Source of the DNA: Climacteris rufus
Taxonomy: Eukaryota; Chordata; Aves; Passeriformes; Climacteridae
DNA length: 64,000 nucleotides
Assembly: GCA_013398175.1 (NCBI GenBank)
Contig: VZRZ01000466.1
Span: forward strand, 717,910-781,909
Direction of reading: 5' to 3'
Of the stretch, positions 39,821-52,700 are shown piece after piece. A program made the translations under genes and the position numbers. The notes beneath the pieces are model-generated. The model was given only the letters and a program-made list of their open reading frames with translations, was not told the origin of the DNA and made no database searches. Each line of letters begins with the position of its first letter. Positions within the stretch are counted from its first letter, which is position 1.

Positions 39821-41318
39821 ATTACGCTGTATATCACTTGACCTGTATTAAAAGCACTAACTCTTGTATACATTAGGATCTGTTCTGTGACATCACATTC
39901 TGTATCATGGACTTCTGGGACAAAATCTGTCCTGTAACAACTGCATGCAGGATAGGATGAAGTGTTTATTTGCCACATTATTTATGGTTTCCTTACTCTG
40001 CTAACACTTTGTCCTTACGTGTCCTTTTATGTCATGTACCATCTTTTGTAATTCTTCATCTTCATTTCCCAAGAGCAGAATAGCTATGGTTTTGTTTTAT
40101 AATCTTCTCGAAGTTTGAGTTTTGTTTATTTATGACTTTGGGATGAAAAAGCATTGCATGACAGAACTTTCCTAGAAGCCAGTGGACTCACTAGAGCAGA
40201 GAGAGTAACTCTGCTGGTGGAGTCCTGAAACTTCTACATTTTCAAAGCTTACAACAGCAAAATTCATTTTGTAAATAAACTCTGAGGGTTCTGTAAAGAC
40301 CATAGTCCTGCTGGCTACATCCCTCTATGTCCAGACACTGAATCAGAACTTTAACTTTCTCTGTCCTCCCTTGCTCTAGAGCTTTTGTGTGTCTCATGTC
40401 TGCCTACGAAATACTGTCTCCTTGCAAAATGGCTTTGATGTTACCATAGGTTGAAGTTTTTCTTAGACATTACAAATGTTTGATCTGTAGCAGAAAAAGA
40501 GGTTCGTTCTTACATGGGTGTTTCAATCAGATGTTCTGTGTGATTTGCACATGAAAATGTTATCAAAATACTTAAAATTTGGAAGGCAGTTTTGAAGAAA
40601 AATAGTTATCAGAGCTTGATCAATTTGAATGCTTGGTCTAATTGTGAACTCAATTATTACTGTGCTCAGTTTTTTATTGTGTAGGAGGATTTGCCAAGGC
40701 TGAGAAAGAAATTAATCCAACTTTCTCATTAAAACATACTTTGAAAAAGATCATTGATTGTGCACTGACCACTCATTGTCGTACCAATAACTTTCTAATT
40801 ATTTTTCTTCACATTAACAAAATAGAGGTGGCTAAGGACCCACATGAATGTTCACAATGCACACGTTGCTAGGCTGTCTACAGAAAATGTTACTTCAATT
40901 TTTGCAAAAGATGAGAAGAAGAGATTAAACTCTTCCTGGCATGCTGAAAAATACTCTGTCTTCAAAGATACTGTCCTTGTTTGAGACAGATACTCATAGT
41001 AAAGGCAGCTAAAATGCATAAAAACGTTCTGTTGTTGCATTTTGTATATGTAATTCTTGCCACTGCTGGACAGACAATGCTATATGACAGTGGGGGACAA
41101 GCTTTTCTCAGTAACTCTTAAAACAGTAAAAGTTTCAGAGTACCTGAAATAATGAAAAAGATTCACCAAATGCAAATGACAGCTTTCATCTTCCTTTATG
41201 AAGCACATGCTCATGAATATATACATTTTTGCATATGTAGAAGCTCAAGTGTATCTGCCTTCTGATGAGTGAAAGAATATGGAAATTATGTATTCAGAAT
41301 TAGCTAGAAGTTTACTTT
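39821..41318. other. RBMS3: Unannotated intron
   Basis: AT-rich intron between a CR1 copy and a simple repeat. No exon, RNA gene or named repeat was recognised. Confidence 0.55.
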
Positions 41319-41424
41319 TTTGGTTGGTTGGTTGGGGTTTTTTTGTTTGTTTTTTTTTTTGTTGTTTGGTTTGGTTTGGTTTGGTTTGGTTTTTGTTTTG
41401 TTGTTGTTGTTGTTGTTGTTGTTG
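41319..41424. repeat. (GGTT)n/(GGTTT)n/(GTT)n compound simple repeat
   Basis: The tract has GGTTGGTTGGTTGGGG at 41322-41337, then T-runs, (GGTTT)5 around 41366-41393, then (GTT)n to 41424. The first block has four G-runs with two-base loops, a two-tetrad G-quadruplex pattern on the sense strand. The tract is the complement in composition of the CCAAA tract at 2251-2390. Confidence 0.93.
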
Positions 41425-43979
41425 AATTCTCCAATTTAATTGAAGTTCCCTTCCTGAGCTGAAACATTTCTTAGAGGCTGCCAGATTCGAGAAGGGGGCA
41501 CTGTTATCCCCTTCTTCTCCCTTCTGAAGTTTTTGTGCTATTTAAGTACCAGTGTCGCTTTTGGTGATATTAACAGCCTTTTGGCAGTTCTGTGCTGTTT
41601 GTCTGCACAATCTGTCCATCTCAAGTAGCAGAGCATGAGAAGCTGATCTCCTGAGGGAACTCCAACAATATCGACAGGCTTGATTGACATGAAACCAGTC
41701 TCTCTCTTTCACCTCCACTGAACTCTTAGAGTAAATTCAGGGCTTGACTGAAGTGAGATAGGGATTTAGGCATTGACTTCCATGGGAACAGAATTTGAAC
41801 ACTAGCAACTACTGCCCTTTCCTAAGGCAGCCCTGAATATCTTGGCAAATGCTGTTTAGAAGCACTATCAATTTGATCCTGCTTCCTTCTCAGGACTCAA
41901 AGCCAAGTTCAGGGCTATTTATGTCTTATTAACTAGAGAAGGCTTTGGATGGGAACTACAGCAAGCATTTAAATCTTAGCCTTGAAAAATGGGTTGTGGC
42001 TTAATGAACCTTGTTCAGGTTAAAGCAGTTATTTATTCTTGATATTTGTGTTTGTTGCTGTCAGGTAGAAGTCAATGAAAGAGCAGTGCCTTCTATCTTA
42101 AAGAGTTTATCAGGATGGAATAGCCTGAAATTTGTTTCAAGTGAATCAATTCTCACTTTTTTGACAGGAAAATAGCAACAGTAGATTTTCCAGATACGCT
42201 TCAAAATACCACATGTGCTCAAAACTTAGAGGATGTCAAGAACCATACGAAAAGATCTGCTTATCACTTCAAAATGTGAACATCTACAGATATCCAAATT
42301 ACATTTTCTATTAAGTCAGCAGTACAAAAGGTGAGAGAGGAGGCAGAGACACAGACATTTATTTTCAGTCAGTGTGTTCATACAGAGGAAAAGGGGAAAA
42401 GTGAAAATGCAGTCCATAAATTGAAGAGTGTCTGTGTGAAATAGAAGAGATAACACCAGAAAAGTTTAAAATACTCCCTTTTTTCTTTCCTCCCTTTCTG
42501 AAGTATTTGTGGTGAAATATACTGCTTCTACTGCCACCCATTAATGTTATTCATCTAATGTGGGTATTGTTTGACTAGTTCCTAAATATTTTCTTTTTTG
42601 AGTTGATAACCATAGTACCTAATTGTGATCTTTTCCTTTTCTGAAGCAAATTTTTTATTTTTAAAGCACTTTTGAAGTTTAATGAAATCATTAGAGAATA
42701 ATTTTACTTAGTTATGCTCGTGGTGGAATGGGATGTGCTCTTTCTAGTATCTTCTGTTGCTATGTCTTTGATTAGTAAGGATGATGGTACTAATGCCAAA
42801 TTTTTGGGCACATCTGATCTTGGAAAGCCTAGAGAACCTTTCTTACAAGGCATTTCAAGAGGGCTGAAGTAAACCAGAGCTTTGAGTTCTTCTGTGTACT
42901 TAGAGAAATATCTTTGAACTCCCAAGGCTGTTACATTTTACCTTATGGCCTGAAAGAAGAGAGATTATTAATTTGATTTATATTTTTTTTTGAGGTTGGT
43001 TACCGTAATTGTTTCCAGGTGTAAACCATTAGGACCTACACCACTTCAGAGCTATTAAGATAATTCTCTGTCTTGTTTGATGCTACATGCCTGCATTTAG
43101 GAAAAAACAAAACAAAAAAAAACCCTGAAAACCCTCAACCCAAAACCATCTTAGCTCTTCCTGTCAGAACATTTTCTTTTGAACTTTTTACTTCTTTTAC
43201 TGTTGGTCAACACAGACTGACTTTCTCCACAGAATTCCCCTCAATTTGTTGTAAAGGAATATAACCTCCCATGCAGAAATTTGCCTGTGTAGAGCATTGT
43301 CCTTTTCCACCCTCTTTGCAACCTCCTAAAAAATCTATACAATGTTTTTTCACATTTTTTCTAGGTGGGGCTAGTAAAGTTGTTTGGTAGTTTTGTTCAA
43401 TCTCAATCAACTTTAGGAAGCCACTAATTAACAAATATGAGGCTGTCAGATGGTAATGCTGGGCAGTGGGAATTCCAGAAATGGTAACAGCTTCCTATTT
43501 GTGGTTGGCTAATATATAGAGAGGATGTGTCGATTTCCTAGCTTGTTCAACCACATCACAACATACGGGCTAATACCACATGTGGTCATGGGCAGATGAT
43601 CATGGCATGTGTCAATATCCAGTGTGCAGATGGTTTTTACATGGTCCTCCTAATAGTATCATATGTTGCTTGGTAGTTGTTCAGTGCTTAAAACAAAAAG
43701 CTCTTGAAGCTTTAGATGTGATGTTTAATACATCTTTCTCTAATGTTGGCTTAGCAACTGCTTCTGCCTCACAGTCACATCAAAGTAAACTCCAAGTAAC
43801 CACTCTGAAATCATGCAGCATTGGGCCATGGTGCAAAAATAGTGAAAGTGCAGGGCAATCAGCCTTGTAAATTCTCTCCATCTGCAGGAAGAATCTCCAT
43901 AGCCACCTGGATGCTTTTAAACCTTCATTATTTTAAATTTAAAACAGTTGACTGAGCATTGCTTCTACAAAAATATGGT
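41425..43979. other. RBMS3: Unannotated intron
   Basis: No exon was recognised. A phrase around 41740-41805 (TTGACTTCCATGGGAACAGAATTTG) resembles motifs of old dispersed repeats seen in sauropsid genomes, but it is too short and decayed to name. A perfect palindrome, ACCACATGTGGT, lies at 43575-43586. Confidence 0.5.
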
Positions 43980-44050
43980 ACAATAATCGAAGTTGGAGGT
44001 GGGGAAGGACCTCTGGGGTCACACAGTCAAACTTTCTGCCAATAATGGAT
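43980..44050 (-). mobile_element. Likely CR1 3'-end remnant, reverse orientation
   Basis: A short stretch with GAAGTTGGAGGTGGGGAAGG and ACCTCTGGGGTCACACAGTC resembles the reverse complement of the CR1 3' end (typically GGTTGGAAGGGACCTC and then a TCATCTAGTCCAAC-like stretch). It is only about 70 bp and diverged. Confidence 0.45.
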
Positions 44051-45500
44051 TGTTCCTTGCAGTTCAGTTTCTAGTGACCTTGGAAATTACTAGCCTGGTA
44101 AAATGGTAATGAAAAGACAAAGCTGTTACAGCTTCAGAAGTAGCCAGAGTGATGCTGTCCCTATGAGAAATTGTGTTTTTGATGTGAGATTCTCTGTGTG
44201 CATTACTTCTTGGTTGCAGTTTTTAAGTGATTACAGTTTTAATCTACACTTTCTGACCCATTTTGAACTGGCTGTGACCAGGAGTTTAGTGGAGGTTGGC
44301 TTTTTTTAATACTATGTGAACTTATCCCTTAACTAAATCATGATTTTTATTACAAATAAAGAAGTCAGCAACTTGATTAACACTCCTATCACAACATTTT
44401 CTTCATGTCTCTGCAGTTGTATTCTTTCAACATTTCTAGCCTCCCAGAAACAGGAAATGAGGAGGAAAAAAACAGGTTTCTTGTTTTTTCCATCAAAACT
44501 CTTGGTTAATTAATTACAGACTTATCATGTCTGGGAACCCAAAAATTCCTGAAGAGATTCAGACGTGATACATGATTTTTAGATTGCTTTCAACCAAGCT
44601 AATATTGGTTTACTTCTCTGTTGGCATGGGCAATAAAGGACAACCCTGCCATACACCTAACAAAGTGTGTAGAATTTGGCCCCTCTTTTGAGGACGAAGC
44701 AGCAGGGAGACGCTCCCACCAGCAGAGTAATTACAGTTTTGGTTAAAAAAAAATTGTAGTAGTCTGTTAAAATCTGAGTAGATGGGAAAAAGATCCCAAA
44801 GCACCAAGTTCCCTTCCTGTTGTGCCTGTTTGATGTGTGGTAATTTCTTCACTAGGGGACCCTATTGTGGGCTGTCTTTTGGGGCATGCAGCACTGTGAT
44901 TATCCTTTCTTCCTGGGGCTCTGGCCTCCCTGACTATTGTATTCACACACACCAGATCTCACTTGGAGAGGAAAAGAGTTTTCTCAGCTGCCAACTTGCT
45001 TAAAAGAGGAGTTAAGAGGAAAAGAAAGCTAATTGGGCTATGCTTGGCAAAAGTCTCTATTTTATTCTGTTTATTCAGACTTTTAAAGTGTTGGGTGCTG
45101 AGAAACACCAAAATAGTGAGAAGGTTTATTCCTTAAACAGGTTCTTGCAAAGTTTTTACAATAAAAACAGAAAGCTGCCTTAGTAAAGTGGTGTTTATCC
45201 TTGCACTAATGCTGGTCATGAATACGTGTCTAACTTAGCTGGAACTAATGCCTGACTATACTGTTCCACTACAGCAACTTAACATTCTGCGTAGGCTGAT
45301 TATTTTTTCAACAATATTTGCTAAATTCTTTTAAGGGTTGCCAGTATATATTTTTTGAAGCTTAGTTAATAAGAACAGCTGCCAGTGGAGTCAAGGCTAA
45401 AAGAGACAAAAAATATCTGCAGAAGGCAAGATTTTACTTCAAAAGATCCGTATTACAAAGCACTACTGTTGCTGGTATAATCACTTTCTTTGGGGGGGAT
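44051..45500. other. RBMS3: Unannotated intron before the first visible exon
   Basis: No repeat family or exon was recognised. A T-rich and A-rich AT background continues to the branch-point region at 45501. Confidence 0.55.
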
Positions 45501-45532
45501 GCTAATATAGACTGGGTTTCTTGTCTTCACAG
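45501..45532 (+). promoter_or_regulatory. RBMS3: 3' splice site with branch-point-like motif for the 107-bp exon
   Basis: The segment contains GCTAATATAG, a good match to the yUnAy branch consensus, with its adenosine near 45505. A pyrimidine-rich TTTCTTGTCTTCACAG follows. The branch-to-AG distance is about 27 nt, inside the usual range. The G-run GGGGGGG just upstream (about 45492-45498) could bind hnRNP H-type factors. Confidence 0.6.
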
Positions 45533-45639
45533 CCCCCACTGAGCCTTTGCTGTGCAAATTTGCTGATGGAGGGCAAAAGAAGCGCCAGAATCAAAGCAAA
45601 TACACACAGAATGGAAGGCCATGGCCCAGAGAAGGAGAG
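45533..45639 (+). CDS. RBMS3: RBMS3 internal coding exon, end of RRM2 and linker
   Basis: This is a 107-bp internal exon of RBMS3, an RNA-binding protein of the MSSP family that binds A/U-rich RNA and single-stranded DNA through two RRM domains. The exon starts after TTCTTGTCTTCACAG and ends at GAG|gtaagt, a near-consensus donor. It starts in phase 1: the two bases CC complete a split codon. The 35 whole codons that follow read [20 protein letters not shown], then a basic and polar stretch ending [19 protein letters not shown] is the last beta strand of RRM2 in this family; the K/R/Q-rich part is the linker after it. QNQSKYTQ and WPREGE are RBMS3 forms, where I recall RBMS1 having QNPNKYIP and WHREGE. 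The exon ends on a codon boundary and joins in frame to 56420-56466. The assignment rests on recalled family sequence, not a database search. Confidence 0.96.
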
Positions 45640-47893
45640 GTAAGTGCCACGTAGCAATTATTTTCCTGGGGTTTGGCAGAAGTCAGCGACAGACCTGGAG
45701 GTCTGTCTTTCGGGCTGTGAAGAAATCAGATTGCACAAAAAATGCTATAGTTTCATGCAGAAAAAGCTATGTAAGCAGTGGGGAGATGAAGGTTTGTGAT
45801 AATGTGCAGAGTATAAAGTTACAGGAAAGGAGAATTTCCGGGCTTGGATGGGGAACTGTGTGCAGCTTGGTCCCACTGTGAGTGCTCTGCAGCCAGGCCT
45901 GAGCCAAGGATTCTCTTACTGGTGAGCCATCAGCACCCAAGGTGTACATTTTACAAACCAAATCAATTTCCACTGAAGCAACTCAACAGTGTTATTTTCT
46001 CCATCTAGTTCCTGGTGGTAAAAGATCCTTAGGGAATTCATGGACTGTTCCAAAAGGGAGAGATGCACTTAAGCATTCAGGTGTAGGGTCCATGTAAAAG
46101 TTTTCCAAAAGCTTATCTGAGCTGAGCTCTTCATTTTCTTCAAGACAAAGCAATTTACAGTAGCCTCAGCTGCATCATGTGTACAAAGATTTAAAATAAA
46201 ATAGTGTAATGGTTGCTCTCTGCTCTGCTGCAAAGAGTCTGTTACTGGAGTTTCTTTTCTATCTTCTTTTATGTGAAGTGACTCCAAATGTGGGTGAAAT
46301 AAGAAAGATATTTTTTTTACTCCAAGAGTTTGTTTTCTGTTTTGGAATTTTAGTATTGAAAAAAGACTTGAAAAAATAAGATAGTTCTGATCATAGTGCC
46401 TTCTTATGGTGCTAGCTATGAAGGCTGAAGGGAACTTGCAAATATTTCTATCCTAAACCACTATTCTTTGTGTTTTTGATCGAGACTTCAAGGAAAAAAA
46501 GTATCTTGCTCAGTTGTATTCCTCTAAAATACAAGTTGGTGGGAGGGTGTCTATTTTTGGGGTGGAGAGCGTGTTGCTATATTTACTTCCATTTTACAAG
46601 GCAAACTGAAAAATGAAAATGATTTGGTATTTCTGAGTTACATGTTTCTAGAGGATTTCTGCTTTTTTGACTTTCTTGACTTTTCTAGCTGATACTTTTA
46701 GACCATTAGTTTATGACATATGTACTCTAGCACTATTGGTGAGCTCCTAAAACAAACAGAAAGGCCTTTTGAAAGTGTAGGAATTTCTCCCCCCATCCCA
46801 CGGTTGTTGTACACTGTTCCAACAGCAATGGTCCATTTTTAGCTCTGTGGGCTGAAAATCCTAGTGTGGCAGACACATTTGCTACAGGACATTGCAGAAT
46901 TTTCCAAAGGCTCATCACAGTGTCTTATGCTGCATGTCTCAAAAAATGGACTTGTCTTCTCAGGAGACACTGTGGTTTGTCATACTAGGAATCTACCGAG
47001 GAAAAAGTGCCCAAGAAGTACTTCAAGCAGTAGACTCAGGTCAGCATATACAGAGCTTGAAAAACAAAGGTCTGTATGTAGGAGACAATAATAAACCCTC
47101 AATAAGGTCAACTATCCATATTTTAAAGATCTCTAAACCCTGTTTAAAAACTAAATACCATTATAGCTATTATCTCCACTGTTCTATACTTCCTTCAGTT
47201 CAAATCAATAAAAAAAAGAGAATTTAAAGTTAAAGTCAGCAAGCCACCATTATGCCTGTGGCCTCAGGGTATCAACTTATTGCCTCTTGTGTAGTTCATT
47301 TGCTGCTAGTGGAGTGGTGCCTATTAAGCTCAGTGATATCCTGGTGACCTAGAGGCAGGGTGTGGCTGGTGTGTTTATAGTATCAATACTTAAAAACTGA
47401 TTTTCGGTGCTGGAAGGCATCATTCCTTTTTGTTGATTGCAGTCAACTACAGAGCTGTTGTCATAGTATAATGTACAAACATGAAAAGATTGTAAAGATA
47501 CAAACTCAGAATTATTTCTGTCTAAATTTTCTCAGATTTTCTCTATTTACTAACATCTGGTTAGTACCTTGCTGCACATTGGATATTTTCTACTCAGGGC
47601 ATCAAAGACAAGAATGCATGTTCTCTTTTAAGGTCCCTCATTTGTTGAATTTCTTCCCCACTGTTGTTAATTTTCTTATTTCCAATGTAAAATCTTTCTG
47701 TATAATTACTCTTAGATTTTCTTTGCAATAAGGGTTTTCTAACTCTTTGTCCTTTAACAATCTTACTCTAAAATTGATCTGCCATTCAGCTGTTCTCTAT
47801 GTAGCAGCACTCAGGTAACCTTTCTACAGTTATTCCTGTCAGCTTTAATTTCTTTTTAAAAGAACAGGAAGTGAGTAGTGAAAAATAATTGAT

Positions 47894-47911
47894 ATATGAC
47901 AAGTGTCATAT
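47894..47911. repeat. Perfect 8-bp inverted repeat
   Basis: ATATGACA and TGTCATAT flank the dinucleotide AG, forming an 18-bp near-palindrome. It is probably incidental in AT-rich intron. Confidence 0.5.
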
Positions 47912-49237
47912 TTCTGATTACAAATGGGAGCTGGAAATATTCCTTACATCTCTACTTTTTCTTAGTTTCTTCCCCAAACAAAAGTATTAAAGTAACATCC
48001 AAGAGATTACTCACTTAGTATTTCCACCCTGGCCAAATCCTGTGGTATCTAGACCAAGAGGTATTTTGGCTTTTGTTCAGGTAAGCCTTTGCATTCTTCA
48101 ATACTTTCATGAAGGGCATTGCTAAAACATCTGAGTTTAACCATCATTAGCATGGAGCATGCATAAGGATTATTTCCTGGAAGGGCAGATCCCAGAGAAA
48201 TGACGCCAACAGTTCTGTCAGTGGCCTCAGACTTGAGAGTGCAAAGTAGGGACAGAGCTCTGTGCTGAGCACTCTGCTGTAGGGAGGGAATGGCAGGAGA
48301 TTTAGGGGGGAGGAGCAGGTTTGCTGCAGTGTTACCTCTCTGACCATACTGTTCTCGGAGGTTTTGTTCTCTTTTATGAAGAGCTTCTATGGAATTTTAT
48401 AAGGCAGGCATTTTTTTTTTTTTTAGTTAAAGTTTTCAGGTCATACTGCAGAATGCAATAGAAAATCTTATTCCTATCATACATCTTTGTAGATTGCTTC
48501 ATGACCATATAGAAATACTTTAGTTGTCTGTTAAATGGTCTTTCCTTTTCAAGTCCAATCTTTAGGAATACACTGAGTTTCTCTAGGGCTTTTTGAGAGC
48601 TCTGGAGGAGGGTGGGTTTGGTGCATGGTTACTTGGCCAATTGTAACCAGGAAGAATGCCAGATCTTGAATAGCACTTTCTGCTCCATACCCTTTACACT
48701 CTTGTTTGAAGTCTCAGGAAATGTTCAGCAGATTTACTGAGACATTTGACGGAGTGTTTGTGATGGTTGACCAGTTCTGGACTAAGGAGCCGAGAGCTTA
48801 TATAAGTGATGGCTTTATATAATGCTGTCAAATTAGGTATCTGATATACAGGTGAAATAAATGTACAGTGAAACCTGTGAGTGTTGGAAATATTTGCAGT
48901 GAAATTCTGACCCAACAACTGACATTATTTCTGCACAAAGTTCAGTAATTTCTTCTTCAGTCTAGTTTCTCCTGAGTCACACTGGTTTAATTCAGCACTC
49001 TGTTTTGAAACTTAACCTGACAAGATTCTCTTGAGATGGTGAGAGAGGATAATCATATTCAAATTCTGTCTGTAAAATATGTGATTCAGTTTACCTCTAA
49101 ATTGCAATTGACAAGTCTAGAGGTGGGTGACATAACTCCCCCAAAATGTTTTGGTTAAAAATGCAGCCAGGGAATCAAGTGTAGTCACAAAATGAGATCA
49201 GATTGGATTATAAACTACAACATAAATTTTGCAACAT

Positions 49238-49283
49238 AATCTTATACTGCGGATTTAATGAATCTTATATTGCGGATTTAATG
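49238..49283. repeat. 23-bp tandem duplication
   Basis: Two adjacent 23-bp units (49238-49260 and 49261-49283) read AATCTTATA(C/T)TGCGGATTTAATG and differ at a single base. The high identity suggests a recent slippage or duplication event. The unit contains one CpG. Confidence 0.93.
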
Positions 49284-49734
49284 AAACTTCGTTTTGGTTA
49301 GTAAGAAATAAAGTCTTTTGATACATTTATTTAAGAGCAAGTTTATTTGAAAATTATCTGTTAGAAAGGGAGAAATCTGCCCAAAGTTTATTATTGTTTA
49401 CAGTTCTAGAAATTGTAGCCTTTCTATATCTGGTCAACCCAAAGTGATTATTTTTTTTTTTTTTATAGTCACAGTATTTGGAACTCTTTGATATTTCATT
49501 TGCAAGTTTCAGTAACATTTGGACTATTTAAATAGTTGCATTGCCTTGTTAGAAAGTATCACCCTTGCAGTATTGGTGCATATATCACAACAGTGAGATG
49601 CACCACTGTTAAGATTTGGTCTGATGTCTATAACAATATTTAATAATTGTCACTAATAATACTTGAATTGATTGCTTTTTTGCTTCTGTAACCTGTGTTA
49701 CACTTTTTGTTTCTAAATAGGAGGTTATTCGCCT

Positions 49735-49793
49735 TTCCTTTCTTTTTCTCTCTTCCTCCTTTCCCCTTTCTCCTTGTTATTTTTTTTTTTTCA
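49735..49793. repeat. Pyrimidine-rich tract
   Basis: Almost pure C/T sequence (TTTCCTTTCTTTTTCTCTC and so on) ends in a T12 run. It mimics a polypyrimidine tract, but the AG that follows (TTTCAAGCTCAG) leads into sequence with no recognisable exon. Confidence 0.8.
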
Positions 49794-52700
49794 AGCTCAG
49801 TGCATGGAATATCTAAAGAATTAAACATGGTTTTAATTTTTTCTTAAAAAAATAAAATGATCTGATAGTTTGGGAATGTTGCTTTTGTTAACAGTTTCTC
49901 ATTTTATCCACTACTCATTAGAACTTTGCCTAATGCAAACAGCCACTTAGAAAAACATACAGTAGGTAATTTGAGAGACTTCCCAAATTTTTTGTGAAGT
50001 CAGTACCAATGAAGGGCTGAAGCAGTTGGTCCTGGTGCCAATGGTCCCTTCTTTACTGGCAGATGCATTTAGAAATGATTAGTAGTTTTGTGCCAGGCCT
50101 ATTTATAACTCAGACATGGACTATTTTTGTGTTTCTAAGGAGATAGGTACCACTTAGTTGTGTTCTATAATCCTGAGTGTCTAGGGCAGATGTATTTTAT
50201 ACCTAGACACATAATTTTTCTTTGCTGTGAGAGGCAGTTCCCAGTTCTGTCCATATAAGCAGTAGTACCCTCATATGTAAACCACCCACAAAGACATTTA
50301 CTGTGTGTATTTAGTGTGCCTGTAAGTTAAACAGCAGCACTTTGCATATTTATTTTCAAAAAAGCTTAGGTTAGCAAAGAGAGATGTTGAACCTGAAGAG
50401 AAGCCCAAGCAGAGGGAGAAAGAGAAGGGCAAAAGATTACTGAGTGAAAAGTGAAAAGATCTGGAGTAATGACACGCGATGCTGTTGTTGTGGGCAACAT
50501 TTTGAAAAGCTGCCTCAGTGGCACAAATACCAAAGACCAGTTTGGATTTTGATCTTATAAAGCACATAGAAATATTTTAAACTAATAATCTATGTGAAAG
50601 CACTGTCATTGCAATCAGGATTTTAAAAGGCACCGCTTTTAATAAGGGCCATGGTTTGATTAAAACAGAATCAGCAGTGTACCTGTTATTAGAGATTAGT
50701 TTTCTTTGTTTTAATTTTGGCATTGAATTTCCTTCTCTGGTGAAAAATGTCGTGTCATTTGCCCTGGAGATTTTCCAGTAGTTGGGTTTTCCTCCAAATT
50801 CTGCTGCTACAGCAGTGTTTTCTTTGGCAGAATAAACAGATGTTGGAGGAGGGAAAGGACATACCTTTTTCTGCTACATCCCCAACAGATTTCAGGAGTG
50901 CTGCAAGCCATCCCTGGAAGTCTTCCCAACTCACAGTAGCACACACATATAGTGTACACATGTGACTGTAATACACAGCTGATATGACACTGGATCACTC
51001 TGATGGCAAAAGGCATGTGCCAGATCCCCAAAAGCAGATGGCTCATAGACGTGAAGATGACAAGGTTAAATGTATGTGCTGGCTGTGGAAACAGAATATT
51101 TACATTATATTATCTATGTTCTTTTGGTTTTGTTTTTTTTCTTTTCAATTTTTGTAGACTTCAGCACTTATATTTTAACTAATCAGACAAATTGAAGTGG
51201 GAAAAAAGTGACTCAATCTCAAGCACAGAATCTGTGTGTATCAGACTTCCATTCTAGGTCTGTAGGGCAAAAGGGTTTCTTGTCATTCATTTGGGTATCT
51301 GAACTTGTCATTTTGTTTATCAGTGCACCCTCTGACCTTCTGAGGTTCATGAATCACTTCTGTTTGACATCAATATTATATATTTTTCTCTCCAGAACCA
51401 CTTTATTTTTTTTTTCCCTCAGAACTTGCAGCTGCTTAAGAAACACACATCTGGGAAATGCTCCATTTCTTTCATATGCATCTATATGTCTAAGAGGTGG
51501 CACATTTACATTCTAGATTTCTCCATCTCTTAAAAGGAAGGCATTTATTCACAATTAAATTGATAAGTCTTTCTAATATGTTGAATATTTCTGACAGAAC
51601 TGTTTCAAAATCAAAGAAAGGAATTCTGCCAAGTTGTCTTTAGTGGTGACTGAAATTATTTTATTAAATCAGTATTTTACATGAATCTCATTTGGGTTGA
51701 TGATTTCCTTCCCCTACTCTCTCTTGCTTCAAAGTGTTTCAGTAAGGGTATCTGCTGTCAGGGCACAAGAGATCCTTGTGTTGTGATGCCTGGCAGATAT
51801 TAGCAATGGAAACAAATCAAGTACAGGAATTTGGGAGTTGAAATTTCAATTGATTCCACTGTAGTAGCCAAGAGCACACCCTGGGATGGCAGTCCTCCAG
51901 GGTGAAAGGATGAAGGTATGAGTCAGAGGAGATGGGGAAGAGAGACTTATCCTTTGGTCTAACTCCATCATCAGTTCGCCACAGAAACCCCTGAAGTCCA
52001 GGTGTACAACCTTACCTCTCCAAATCTCACCTTAAGGAGGAGAATTCCAGAGGGCTTTCTCCTTGGAAAACCCACCACATTCATGGATTTCACCCCTTTT
52101 TAGTTTGTAGGCCTCTCCAAATTTTTCCAATGGGACTGTGGCTTCCTGCACAGTACAAGATCCTGCAGTGGCAGCAGCCTTGCCTAGTGTGGGTGCTCCA
52201 ACACAAGGCAGAGACTGGTCAGGGCAGGTTCAGGGAGACAATGTGGAAGTCTCACCTCTGAGAAAGAGGCATAGCAGATCTCAGTAGCAGGTCCATATTA
52301 AGGTGAATTTTTGCATACGGTGTTGGAAAGACATGTACACTAACAGTAGATGGTGATACGATGGTGAAGTTGTTCATGAAAGCAGCTTCCCAGCAATGCA
52401 GAAGATGCTGGGCTGCACAGAAAATGCACAGAATAAATTGGTGGTTTGTAAGTATTTATGTTTGCTGGAAGGCAGATATTGCACTGATAAATGCTGTTCT
52501 TATGAGACATTTTCAGGGGTTTGGAAGAGAAATAATAAATCTGTCTTATTTCATATGATATTGAAGATGCGCTCATTTATGTTCAAATCGTTGCAAAAAG
52601 AGGGAAAAGAGCAAACAAACCAGAAACAGAACACCTTGTCTTTGTCCATGGAAAATTTTTCACAGTAAAATGTTGAACAAAGGCTTTCAAACTTCCTGGG

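Larger units (their letters stand above)
1..45532 (+). other. RBMS3: Long RBMS3 intron, 3' part
   Basis: No sequence matching the remaining RBMS3 exons (RRM1, most of RRM2) was recognised here, and the + strand transcript enters an RBMS3 exon at 45533. The stretch is therefore read as the 3' portion of the intron before that exon. Base composition is AT-rich and CpG-poor. Only short open frames (mostly below 110 codons) occur on both strands, without family resemblance or a consistent splice pattern. RBMS3 is known as a very large gene with introns of tens to hundreds of kilobases. An unrelated small non-coding gene inside this intron cannot be excluded by eye. Confidence 0.8.

Noticed and set aside
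43575..43586. Perfect palindrome ACCACATGTGGT with an E-box
   Set aside because: A single short E-box palindrome is too common to call a regulatory site.
49735..49810. Polypyrimidine tract followed by CAG as a hidden exon acceptor
   Set aside because: The sequence after it has no recognisable coding similarity and no matching donor in a sensible frame.
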